Assembly (NCBI GenBank): GCA_963714455.1
Contig: CAVQON010000003.1
Coordinates: forward strand, 1-64,000
DNA: 64,000 nucleotides
Direction of reading: 5' to 3'
Origin: CAVQGZ01 sp963714455
GTDB lineage: Bacteria > Actinomycetota > Actinomycetes > Jiangellales > Jiangellaceae
Positions 1-8,037 of this stretch are shown in pieces. The notes under the pieces were generated by a model, which did not search any database, had not been told where the DNA came from, and saw only the letters and a list, made by a program, of their open reading frames with translations. The first letter of the stretch is position 1. Each line of letters begins with the position of its first letter. A program made the translations under genes and the position numbers.

Positions 1-751
1 GCAGCCCGAGCGCCTCTGGCTCGTCCGGCATGAGGACGGCCAGCATCCGGGCGAGGTCGAGAGCCTGAGCGGCCAGGTCAGGGCGCTGCAGGGTGCTGCC
101 CGAGGGCGCCGTGTGCCCGGTCGTCGAGATCAGGTGAATCACCGTGAGCACGGCATCCAGCCGCTCCGGCAGGTCAGCGTCGCCCGGCACCCGGTAGGGG
201 ATGCCCGCGGCGACGATCTTGTGCTTGGCCCGCGTGAGCCGCGCGGCCATGGCTGACTCCTTGACGAGAAGGCCCGCGGCGATCTGCTCGGTCGTGAGCC
301 CCCCGACCAGCCGCAGCGTGAGCCCCACCTGCGCGTCGGTGGCCAGCGCCGGATGGCAGCAGGTGAAGACCAGTCGAAGCCGGTCGTCGATCATCGCACT
401 GTCCTCACCCACGGCAGGCACCTCCGGGGCGGCCTCGCCGGTTCGTTCGTCTTGCCTGGCAGCCACCATGGGCAGCTTGCGCTGCAGGGTGCGGTCCCGA
501 CGCAGCTGGTCGAGCACCTTGCGTTGCGCGGTTCGGACGAGCCAGGCAGTCGGGCTGCGCGGGACGCCCCGCTCGTCCCACACGAGGAGGGCCTGTACGA
601 AGGCTTCTTGGCCGGCGTCCTCGGCCAGGCTCAAGTCGCCGCCCGCCGTCCGCGCGGCGGCCGCGACAACCGTCGCCCAAGCCTGGCTGTGCGCGGCGGC
701 GACGGCCTGACGAACCAGGCTGCTGGGACCGTCGCCGCCGCTCGAGCTCAC
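1..751 (-). CDS. ECF RNA polymerase sigma factor (DUF6596/ECF42-like), C-terminus cut by window edge
   Basis: Reading the minus strand from a GTG at 751 gives an uninterrupted frame to the left edge. It shows the sigma-70 region 2 signature (AEDAGQEAFVQALLVW, then TAWLVRTAQRKVLDQLRRD) and a region 4-like helix-turn-helix (GLTTEQIAAGLLVKESAMAARLTRAK). The FTCCHPAL stretch is typical of sigma factors with a C-terminal DUF6596/TPR extension. The start overlaps the stop of the upstream DGPF-protein gene as GTGA, so the two are translationally coupled. That pairing is the hallmark of the ECF42 group, in which the C-terminal extension replaces an anti-sigma factor. The family directs RNA polymerase to a small set of target promoters, often those of DGPF-protein genes. 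The C-terminal part lies outside the window. Confidence 0.9.
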   Translation of the reverse strand, partial: MSSSGGDGPSSLVRQAVAAAHSQAWATVVAAAARTAGGDLSLAEDAGQEAFVQALLVWDERGVPRSPTAWLVRTAQRKVLDQLRRDRTLQRKLPMVAARQDERTGEAAPEVPAVGEDSAMIDDRLRLVFTCCHPALATDAQVGLTLRLVGGLTTEQIAAGLLVKESAMAARLTRAKHKIVAAGIPYRVPGDADLPERLDAVLTVIHLISTTGHTAPSGSTLQRPDLAAQALDLARMLAVLMPDEPEALGL

Positions 752-1116
752 TGCTCGGCAGATGTGGGCACGACGGGTCGCACCTCGACGCATCCCGTCG
801 TGGGCAGTGTCTTCGCGAACGCCAGCGCCGCGTCAAGATCAGGGGCTTCCACGAGGTAGTAGCCGCCGAGGGCCTCCTTGGTCTCGGCGAAGGGGCCATC
901 GGTGACCAGGGCGTCGCCGTCCTGCTGGGGCCGGACAGTCGTGGCGGCCGTCGTCGGCGCCAGCGCCTCGCCACCGAGAACCTGGCCGCCGTTGGCGTTC
1001 ACGCCGGTCTGGAACGCCTGGTGGGCCACCATCATCGCCTGCCACTGCTCGGGCGTCGGGGGAGCCTCGCTGAACGCGGCCTCGTCGCCGTAGATGAGGA
1101 ACATGTACTGGGTCAC
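748..1116 (-). CDS. DGPF/YCII-family protein, partner of ECF42-type sigma factor
   Basis: A 122-residue protein of the YCII/DGPF fold. It begins with the typical YMFLIYGDE strand, and the DGPFAETKE motif lies at about residues 73-81, followed by GGYYLVEA. I chose the GTG at 1116 because GGGAGG lies 5-10 bases upstream and the family start falls there. The longer frame to 1191 has no support. The stop overlaps the sigma factor start. DGPF proteins are small, dimeric ferredoxin-like-fold proteins whose reaction is mostly unknown. Linkage to the sigma gene suggests joint regulation. The family assignment is firm and the biochemical role is open. Confidence 0.9.
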   Translation of the reverse strand: MTQYMFLIYGDEAAFSEAPPTPEQWQAMMVAHQAFQTGVNANGGQVLGGEALAPTTAATTVRPQQDGDALVTDGPFAETKEALGGYYLVEAPDLDAALAFAKTLPTTGCVEVRPVVPTSAEQ

Positions 1117-1243
1117 GGTGGACCTCCCGGGTCTGCGCAGCCTTGTTGCTGCACCTGTCTGACGAACAGACTGACCCAGAATCGACACCACGGGGAAAGA
1201 ACGTCCGACTCCGTGGTCTGCACGCCTGGCGGCGGCCTGCCCG

Positions 1244-1669
1244 TCAGCGCTCGGGTCGAGCTTGCGAGCGCCCTGCCCGCCACGCTCTCCATGCGCCGGT
1301 GCACCACAGGGCCCAGACGACGAGAACGGGCTGGAACGCCAGCCGGGCCGCGCGTGCTTGGTCGGAGTCCAGGCCGAAGGCGTCTGTCTGCTCGACGTAC
1401 TGGGCGATGTTGCCCGGGAAGATCAGTACGAAGAACGCCGCGGTGACCCAGCCCGCGGCGGTGCGACGTTCCCGCGACACCAGCAGCGCCAAGCCCAGCG
1501 CGATCTCAGCGACGCCCGAGGCGAGCACGACGAGGTCTTTGTCGACGTCGAGCCACGACGGCACCTGAGCCTGGAACTGCTCGCGTTGCCACCCCAGGTG
1601 GGACAACCCGGCCAGCAGCAATCCGACCGCCAAGACCCACCGGGCGATGTCCCGGGCTCTCTCTGCCAC
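1244..1669 (-). CDS. DoxX-family integral membrane protein
   Basis: A protein of about 141 residues with four hydrophobic segments: ARWVLAVGLLLAGLSHLGW, LVVLASGVAEIALGLALLV, AAGWVTAAFFVLIFPGNIA and PVLVVWALWCTGAW. Its layout matches the DoxX/SURF4-like family, in which FPGNIAQYVE is a common motif. The frame extends upstream to 1789 without a clear ribosome site. I place the start at GTG 1669, just before the first membrane segment. It lies 127 bases beyond the DGPF gene start, on the same strand. The cellular role is not evident. Some DoxX proteins take part in redox or thiol-stress complexes. Confidence 0.8.
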   Translation of the reverse strand: MAERARDIARWVLAVGLLLAGLSHLGWQREQFQAQVPSWLDVDKDLVVLASGVAEIALGLALLVSRERRTAAGWVTAAFFVLIFPGNIAQYVEQTDAFGLDSDQARAARLAFQPVLVVWALWCTGAWRAWRAGRSQARPER

Positions 1670-1845
1670 GGGCGTCAGCCTGACGCGGGAAGAAGGCGGC
1701 GACAACCGGAGCCCCCGGGTATGGAGTTGGCGTGGCGTGTCCTGCGGACAAGCATCGGCGCCGAATATCGAGTGTGATCGGCGCCACACTCCTCTAGCCT
1801 CGACGACTACTGCGGAGTCGAACCGTGGTCGGGGGTGTGGCGGGC

Positions 1846-4710
1846 ATGTCGGGACGCACTAGCGGTCCGTTCGTGGGTCGAGCGGGCGACCTGGCCTGGC
1901 TGCGGTCTCGCTTGGCCGAGGCGGTCGGTGGCCACGGTGGCTCGGTGCTCATCGCGGGTGAGGCAGGCGTCGGCAAGTCGCGGCTGGTCGACGAGCTGCT
2001 CCACAGCCTGGATCCGGGCGTGCTCGTCCTCACGGGCAACTGCCTCGACCTGAGCTCGGAGGAGATGCCGCTGCTCCCGGTGATGGGCTGGCTTCGGCGG
2101 GCTGTGTCGGTGCTCGGCGCCGAGTCGGTCGCGGAGGCTGCTGGCCCCTTCTGCGGGGAGCTGGCCCGGTTGGAGCCCAGCCTTGGTGAACCCGACACGA
2201 CGTCGCAGGACAAGTACCGGCTGCTCGCCGGCTGCCGATTCCTGCTGCGGCAGCTCAGCGAGGAGCGTCCCACCGTCGTGGTGATCGAAGACGTCCACTG
2301 GGCCGACGCCATCACGCTGCAGCTGATGCAGTTTCTCGCCGTCGAGATGCGCGACACGACGTCTCTCGGCATCGCGACAATGCGAACAGACGAACCCATC
2401 GACGAGCTGGCCGGTGCAACGGTGGCCGGACGGATACCGGGGGTGGCTCGACTCGACCTGGCCCGCCTCGACGTCGACGATGCCACCAGTCTCGCCGCTG
2501 GGCTTCTGGACGATGACTCTGAGGACGGAAGGCTCGCGCGGGAGGTCGCGCAGCGCTCGGCGGGCAACCCCTTCTTTCTCGAAGAGCTGGCAATGGCCGA
2601 CGGGCACGGGATCTCGGAGACGCTTCAGGGACTCCTCCTCGCTCGCATGACGGCCCTCGAACCCCGCGTCGCGGCACTGGTCGAGCTGGCCGCGGTCGGC
2701 GACCCACCGATCCGGTTCGAGCAGTGGGCCGCCGCTGCGGAGATGACTCCGGACGCGCTGGATGACGTCCTGACAGCGGCCAGGGCCGGGGGAGTGCTGG
2801 TGACCGACGGCGAGGGCCACGTGACCTTCCGTCACTCGCTGGTGCGAGACGCAGTGCTGGCGAACCTGTTGCCGGGCCGTGCCGCCGGGCTGCACCGGCG
2901 CTGGGCCGACTCCCTCGAGACAGACGCTGTCGTGTCAGCCGAGGCCGCGCTGGCGTCGGCCCGGCATTGGTACGCAACCACGGACCTGACCAGAGTCTGG
3001 CAGTCGTCGCTGCGCGCAGCAGACGCGGCGAAGTCGCTGCATGCCTACGGGCTTCAGGCCGAGCTGCTGGATCGGGCGCTGGACTTCTGGGACCGGGCCG
3101 ACCAGGACAGAACCGCCGGTGTGGACAGGATCCAGGTGCTGCGAGACTCAGCTCGGGCACACATGACGAACGCCCGGCACGTGACGGCCGGTGACCGCCT
3201 GGATGAGGCGCTCGCGCTGGTGGACGTCCAGAGCGACCCGGCGACGGCGTCAGAGATCCTGTCCGACCGTGGCGAGCTGGAGATGTACGGCTCCGAGGTC
3301 GATCCGCGTCCGAGCTACCGCGCGGCCCTGGATGTTCTCGGTGACACGGGGTTTCCGGGGCCCCGGGCACGCGCGCTCGCCGCGTGGGCCGACTACGCCA
3401 CCATGACGTCTGTTCCGCACCAGGTCTACGCCGAGGCTGACCGGGCTGTGCGGCTGGCGCAGGAGGCGGGTGACCGCGCCACGGAGGCGCTCGCGCTGCG
3501 CGGACGAGCCATGGCGGAGGCGTTCGACGACCCTGAGAGGTCGGTTGACGACCACCGCGCCTGCCTTGCCGCGGCGCTCGAGTCCGGCGCCAACAACGTG
3601 CTGGTTGCCGGCATGAGCAGCCTTCTCGTCGTCCTGGGCGTGTGCCTGGGTCGCGACCAGCAGGCCTTCGACGAAGGAACCGGTTTCATCGACGCATCCG
3701 ACCAGATGGGGCTACGCGGTCACCCGGTCTCCGCCTTCATCCACCAATGTGTCGGAGAGGCGCTGGTCAGCCTCGGTCGCCTCGCAGAGGCCGAGGAGCA
3801 CTTCGTCCGCGTGCTGTCCCAGCACTCTCCGTACGGCCTTCGCCTGCGCGCGCAGTCGTTCTTGACGCAGATCGCCCTGATCCGCGGCGAGGAAGACCTG
3901 GCCCGCACCCGCTACGCCGATCTGACCTCCAGCAGCCACGACGCCCCGCAGTCGGCGTCCCCCATGTGGCTGATCCCAGTGGCCCGACAGCAGGCGGGGT
4001 TGGCATGGGCGGACGAGGGCCCCGCGGCGGCGTGGACGGTCATGGAGCCATGGGTTCGCAACGGCGTCGAGCAAGGTGGCGGCCTGTCGCTCTTCCAAGA
4101 CGTCGACCTGGTCTTCGGTTCGCTACGCGCGGCAGCGCTGGCCGGCCACCTGGACGACCCAGCGAGTCCCGAGGTTGCGCTGTTCGAGCAGGTGCGCGCC
4201 CTGGCCTGCGAGCAGATGGCGCGCATGCCGCACCCGCACGTCCTGAACGCCTATCTCGCCCGGGTGACCGGCGACGAGCCTGCGAAGGCCTGGCGTGCCG
4301 CTGTCTCGGTGTTCGACCAGATCGACGGTCCTGCCTACTGGCAGATCGACGCGCGGATCCGGCTGGCCGAGAACACCCCCGACAGAGCCGAGGCCCTGGA
4401 GTGCGTCGACCGGGCGCAGGCAGAGGCGACCCGCCTCGGTTCACGGGCGCAGCTCGAAGACATCGCCGTCGTTCGGCACCGGGTCGACGGCGCACCCATG
4501 CCTGGTGGCGTCACCGCCCGCGAGCTCGAGGTTCTTCAGCTCGTCGACCAGGGGCTCACCAACCAGCAGATCGCCGACCGTCTCGTCATCAGCCGCTCGA
4601 CTGCGGGCGTGCACCTGTCGCACATCCTCGACAAGCTCGGCGTTGCCGACCGCGGGGCCGCAGCGACCTGGGCGCGTGAGCACGGACTGATCGCGCGCAG
4701 CAGTCGGTAG
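1846..4710 (+). CDS. Large LuxR-family transcriptional regulator with AAA ATPase domain (LAL type)
   Basis: A protein of about 954 residues. The N-terminus has FVGRAGDLAWL followed by a Walker A GEAGVGKS (about residues 38-45) and a Walker B VVVIEDVHWAD, as in AAA_16/STAND regulators. The middle is helical, TPR-like sequence of several hundred residues. The C-terminus is a LuxR helix-turn-helix (GVTARELEVLQLVDQG, then TNQQIADRLVISRSTAGVHL). Such LAL/MalT-like regulators bind an inducer and ATP and activate transcription. The start could be ATG 1846 or in-frame GTG 1825; both follow G-rich stretches. It is divergent from the DoxX gene and stands alone. The target genes are not visible. Confidence 0.92.
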   Translation: MSGRTSGPFVGRAGDLAWLRSRLAEAVGGHGGSVLIAGEAGVGKSRLVDELLHSLDPGVLVLTGNCLDLSSEEMPLLPVMGWLRRAVSVLGAESVAEAAGPFCGELARLEPSLGEPDTTSQDKYRLLAGCRFLLRQLSEERPTVVVIEDVHWADAITLQLMQFLAVEMRDTTSLGIATMRTDEPIDELAGATVAGRIPGVARLDLARLDVDDATSLAAGLLDDDSEDGRLAREVAQRSAGNPFFLEELAMADGHGISETLQGLLLARMTALEPRVAALVELAAVGDPPIRFEQWAAAAEMTPDALDDVLTAARAGGVLVTDGEGHVTFRHSLVRDAVLANLLPGRAAGLHRRWADSLETDAVVSAEAALASARHWYATTDLTRVWQSSLRAADAAKSLHAYGLQAELLDRALDFWDRADQDRTAGVDRIQVLRDSARAHMTNARHVTAGDRLDEALALVDVQSDPATASEILSDRGELEMYGSEVDPRPSYRAALDVLGDTGFPGPRARALAAWADYATMTSVPHQVYAEADRAVRLAQEAGDRATEALALRGRAMAEAFDDPERSVDDHRACLAAALESGANNVLVAGMSSLLVVLGVCLGRDQQAFDEGTGFIDASDQMGLRGHPVSAFIHQCVGEALVSLGRLAEAEEHFVRVLSQHSPYGLRLRAQSFLTQIALIRGEEDLARTRYADLTSSSHDAPQSASPMWLIPVARQQAGLAWADEGPAAAWTVMEPWVRNGVEQGGGLSLFQDVDLVFGSLRAAALAGHLDDPASPEVALFEQVRALACEQMARMPHPHVLNAYLARVTGDEPAKAWRAAVSVFDQIDGPAYWQIDARIRLAENTPDRAEALECVDRAQAEATRLGSRAQLEDIAVVRHRVDGAPMPGGVTARELEVLQLVDQGLTNQQIADRLVISRSTAGVHLSHILDKLGVADRGAAATWAREHGLIARSSR

Positions 4711-4873
4711 CCCGCACCGGGCCCAGCAGCGACGGCCTAAACCCGGCTGAGCCGAAGATAAACACCTGCTCCTGATGCCCGGCGCATGCCCCACGACCGA
4801 TGCTCGCTGGCAGGTGGGGGCGTCCCACTGGCGGCGCGACGAGAGCGTGCCGAGCCACAGCAGGGAGCAGCAC

Positions 4874-5674
4874 ATGACCAGAACGTCGTCCCTAGTTCGA
4901 GCCGCGGCGGCAAGCGTCGCTGTCGTCGTCGCGATGTCCGGATGCACCAGCGCCGAGGACGAGCCGGCTGCGGCTGCGCCCAGCGAGGACGTGACGACCA
5001 CCGACGACGGCGGCGACGAGCAAGAGGACTACGACGGAGGTGGCGACCTGCCCACGACCGAACCCGGCACCTTCACCTACGACAACGGCCCGTTCCCGGT
5101 GACCTTCACGACCACGGTGCCCACGATCGACCCGTCCCAAGGAGGTGACCCCTACCGGGTTCTTCTCGGTGACCCCTACGGCATCTTCAGCTTCGACTTC
5201 CCGGTCGACGTCGCCGACCTCTCCCAACCGGTGACATCGGAGGACTCGGGCGACGTGGAGTCTGTCGAGGCCGGGTCCGACGACCTCGTGTTCGCCGGTC
5301 CTCTCGACGTCCCCACCGACATCGGCGCGTGGCTTGAGGGGGCGGCCTCGCTGGAGATCGTCGACGAAGGCACCCTGAGCCTCGCCGGCGGCGACGCGTC
5401 GTGGTGGGACCTGGAGGTCACCGACCCGTCGGCGATCTGCTTCGCCGACACCCCGCCGGACGAGGATCCCTGCGTCGTTCTCTGGCCGTACCTTGCCGAG
5501 CAGAACGATCGTCAGATCGGGGACTGGGTTCTTGACTCGGCCCGTGTGTACGCGATCGAGTTCGGCAGCGAGCCGTTGATGGCGGTGGCCGGCATCGGCG
5601 GAACCCCGGACGAGGAGGTCGCCGGCTGGCTGGCCACCACGGACGAGATCGTCGCCTCGATCACGCTCGAGTGA
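4874..5674 (+). CDS. Putative secreted lipoprotein, function unknown
   Basis: A 266-residue protein. The N-terminus has charged residues, an Ala/Val-rich core and a lipobox-like VAMSGC with Cys24, so it is probably exported and lipid-anchored. A low-complexity acidic linker (about residues 25-60, rich in Asp, Glu, Ala and Thr) follows, then a folded domain of about 200 residues. ATG 4874 was chosen because it places the signal peptide at the N-terminus and a GGGAGCAG sits just upstream. I do not recognise the folded domain. The late segment VYAIEFGSEPLMAVAGIGG resembles no specific family I can name. It has no operon partner. Confidence 0.8.
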   Translation: MTRTSSLVRAAAASVAVVVAMSGCTSAEDEPAAAAPSEDVTTTDDGGDEQEDYDGGGDLPTTEPGTFTYDNGPFPVTFTTTVPTIDPSQGGDPYRVLLGDPYGIFSFDFPVDVADLSQPVTSEDSGDVESVEAGSDDLVFAGPLDVPTDIGAWLEGAASLEIVDEGTLSLAGGDASWWDLEVTDPSAICFADTPPDEDPCVVLWPYLAEQNDRQIGDWVLDSARVYAIEFGSEPLMAVAGIGGTPDEEVAGWLATTDEIVASITLE

Positions 5675-5716
5675 GACGGTGGGGTGGCTCGGGGGAGTGG
5701 CGCTAGCGTCACGGTG

Positions 5717-6292
5717 ATGGTGCTGGTCTTCGCCTACGGCTCGCTTCTGCACCCGGCGTCGCTCCGTAGGACCATTCCCGACGTCACCCTCGCTGAATGC
5801 CGGCCGGCTCGTCTTCACGGATGGCTGCGCTGCTTCGACCTGGCCTTCCCCAACGACGGCTCGCAGCCCGACAAGGCGTTCCGGGACGCCGAGGGTCACC
5901 GACCGCCGTGGGTGTTGCTGGCGAACCTACGGCGAGGGGGCGCGGGTCATTCGGTGAACGGTGTGCTCGTCGAGGTCTCCGGCTCCTCCCTGCAACGCTT
6001 GCGGCGACGAGAGCGCCGCTACCGGCTGCGTCGAGCTCCTGGAACCCTGGAGCGCTACGACGCGAGCGGCCGGGTCGTGGGGGACGTGCTGACGGCACGC
6101 GGGCGGGCCGAGTTCCAGGAGCCGCAGGCCGTGGCCGCCGGTGTCGTGGCGCGCAGCTACGTCGAGGGCATCCTGGCCGGCGTCGAGCACTGGTCGCGGC
6201 AGGTACCCGGGTTCGCGGCGGACTTCCACGACTCCACGCTGCTCCCGAAGCCGGAGCAGGTGGCCGATCTGCAGCGGGTGGACCTGAGCTGA
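5717..6292 (+). CDS. Gamma-glutamylcyclotransferase (GGCT)-like fold protein
   Basis: A protein of about 191 residues starting MVLVFAYGSLLHP. The FAYGSLL motif is the substrate-binding loop of GGCT/AIG2-like proteins. Later VNGVLVEVS corresponds to the second core strand of this fold. A GTG at 5714 is adjacent and equally possible; a longer start at 5684 also exists. Family members act on gamma-glutamyl or other amide-linked amino compounds. Whether the catalytic glutamate is kept is unclear, so the activity is not assigned. It stands alone, 42 bases after the lipoprotein gene. Confidence 0.7.
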   Translation: MVLVFAYGSLLHPASLRRTIPDVTLAECRPARLHGWLRCFDLAFPNDGSQPDKAFRDAEGHRPPWVLLANLRRGGAGHSVNGVLVEVSGSSLQRLRRRERRYRLRRAPGTLERYDASGRVVGDVLTARGRAEFQEPQAVAAGVVARSYVEGILAGVEHWSRQVPGFAADFHDSTLLPKPEQVADLQRVDLS

Positions 6293-6436
6293 GCCGAGAC
6301 GGCCCTCGCCTAAACAACCGTGCAGTGGGTCTGAACACGTCGTGGCTCGACTTGAACAGCAACGCCTGATGTGGCGGCCCCGTGCCAGGTCGAGTCTCGG
6401 TGGTGTCCGCACAACCAGCCTCGCCAGGAGGAACCC

Positions 6437-6823
6437 ATGAGCACCACCACGCGTCGCGTCACGGCCGCCCTGACCAGCGGGCTGCTCGCCGTGGGACTCG
6501 CCACCGCTCCCGCCTCAGCCCTTCGCCTGGTGCCGGTCGACCCCGTCCAGACGGCAAGCGCTGCGGCCCAGCCGACCGAAGACCCCTCTCTGTTGCTCAA
6601 CCATGGGCGGCTCGCCGACCACCGCACCGACGCCGAGCGCGAGCAGAGCGCCGGTGCCGCCCCGTCGTCCACCAGCCCGACGAAGGCGCAGATCGAGCAT
6701 GAGGAGCGGGCGGCCCTGCAGGGGGCGGTCCGGCCGACGAAGGCACAGATCGAGCATGAGGAGCGGGCGGCCACGCAGAAGGTCGTTCGCCCGACGAAGG
6801 CGCAGATCGAGCACGACGAGTAG
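6437..6823 (+). CDS. Small secreted protein with three 19-residue tandem repeats
   Basis: A 128-residue protein preceded by AGGAGG six to eleven bases before ATG 6437. The N-terminus is a Sec-type signal peptide (a TTTRR stretch, then an Ala/Leu/Val core, with APASA as a likely cleavage site near residue 30). The mature part is short and mostly charged. It ends in three near-identical repeats of 19 residues with core PTKAQIEHEERAA, starting at residues 81, 100 and 119; the last is cut by the stop codon. There are no cysteines in the mature part. The function is unknown. Its size and repeat layout could suit a surface-binding or processed peptide, but nothing nearby supports a modification pathway. 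Confidence 0.8.
   Translation: MSTTTRRVTAALTSGLLAVGLATAPASALRLVPVDPVQTASAAAQPTEDPSLLLNHGRLADHRTDAEREQSAGAAPSSTSPTKAQIEHEERAALQGAVRPTKAQIEHEERAATQKVVRPTKAQIEHDE
6677..6823 (+). repeat. 57-bp tandem repeat, 2.6 copies, in the secreted-protein gene
   Basis: Copies start at 6677, 6734 and 6791 with an exact 57-base period and stay in reading frame. Each begins CCGACGAAGGCRCAGATCGA. The third copy ends with the stop codon. The DNA is nearly as conserved as the protein, which suggests recent duplication or gene conversion. Confidence 0.9.
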
Positions 6824-6830
6824 GTCTCGC

Positions 6831-7767
6831 CTACCGCCCCTGCAACCAGCCGGCAGCCAGGGCGGCCCATGCCGCGGCCTGGGCAGCCAGCAGCACCAGC
6901 ATCGCCAGGACGCCCGGAAGCGGCGTCGGTCGACGGGTGACCGACACGACCGCCCACACCGAGAACGGCAGCGCCAGCAGCGATGCCGCGCCGACAGGCA
7001 TGGGCATGGGGTCGGGCACGAGCACGACGAGGCCCCCGTAGGCCGCGAGGGTGCACGCCAGGGCCACCCCCTGTACCTGCCCGCTCGTCAGCCTTGTGAC
7101 CAGCGTCATCTTGCCCACGTGCAGATCGGCGTCACGGTCGGCCCACTGCGTCTCCAGCAGGTTGACGAAGACCACTACGGCGAAAGGGGCGAAGAGCAGA
7201 AGGTCGGCCAGGTGCACCCGACCGACGACCGCGGACATCCCGAAGAGCGGCAGCAGCAACCCACCGAGCACGGCGTTGGCGACCTCCCCCCAGCCGTGCC
7301 GGGACAGGGGACGGGGGCCGAGCGAGTACAGCCACCCCCCGAGCAGGCCGAGCAGCAGCAGCACGACGGCGACCCCGGAGAGCTGGCCGGTGAGCAACGC
7401 CCAGCAGTGCGAGCGCGACCCCCGCGCCGGCCGACAACCAGGCGCCGCGCAGCGGCAGGCGACGGTCGAGCCGAAGGTCGCCCAAGGCGCCCGAGCCCCC
7501 GGAGAACCGGGTGCGTTCGGTCACGGCATCGGTGTCGGCATCGGCGTACTCGTTGGCGAGGTGGACGCTCACCGCGACACCGACGAGCGCGCCGAACCCC
7601 CACACCGCACCTGCACCGGTCGCGACCGCGTTGGTGGCGGTACCGGCGGCGACGCCCGTGGCGTACACCGCAACGACGAGCAGCACCTGGTCGGGACGGC
7701 TCATGCGCCACAGCCCGTTGGCGGTGACACGGGCGTTGGGCGCCGGGCGCGCTGCGTCCACGGTCAC
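6831..7767 (-). pseudogene. UbiA-family prenyltransferase, interrupted by a frameshift near 7393-7400
   Basis: The N-terminal half reads in one frame from GTG 7767 (VTVDAARPAPN, then membrane segments). It includes the first Asp-rich motif NEYADADTDAVTERTRF and runs to GVALALLG. The C-terminal half continues in another frame from LLTGQLSGVAVVLLLLG and includes the second motif ETQWADRDADLHVGK. Together they form a normal UbiA protein of about 310 residues, an integral membrane enzyme that transfers an isoprenoid to an aromatic acceptor. A single-base indel at GGGCGTTGCTCACC (minus strand) accounts for the break. It is either a true pseudogene or a sequencing error. It meets the secreted-protein gene tail to tail, 7 bases apart. 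A MenA-like role is possible but unproven. Confidence 0.8.
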
Positions 7768-8037
7768 ACCGGGTCGGGGCACGCCGCTCAGCCTGCCTGG
7801 CGACGAGCTGGTGGGCACGTCGACGCCGGGCGCTCCTACATGTGGCCACCGCGCACCGATGAGGCAGGGGATCGATCGAGCCCTGTCCGAGCACTCTGCC
7901 TGCACCGTTCGGTCGCGACTTGCTCGTCAGGTCGGTGGTTCGAACGGGCCGTCGACGCGCCGGGTTTCCCCGTCCGATGTGGCCACGAAACAGGCAAACG
8001 CTGGGTGAACGGCACCTGAACCAGTCATGATCCGAGC

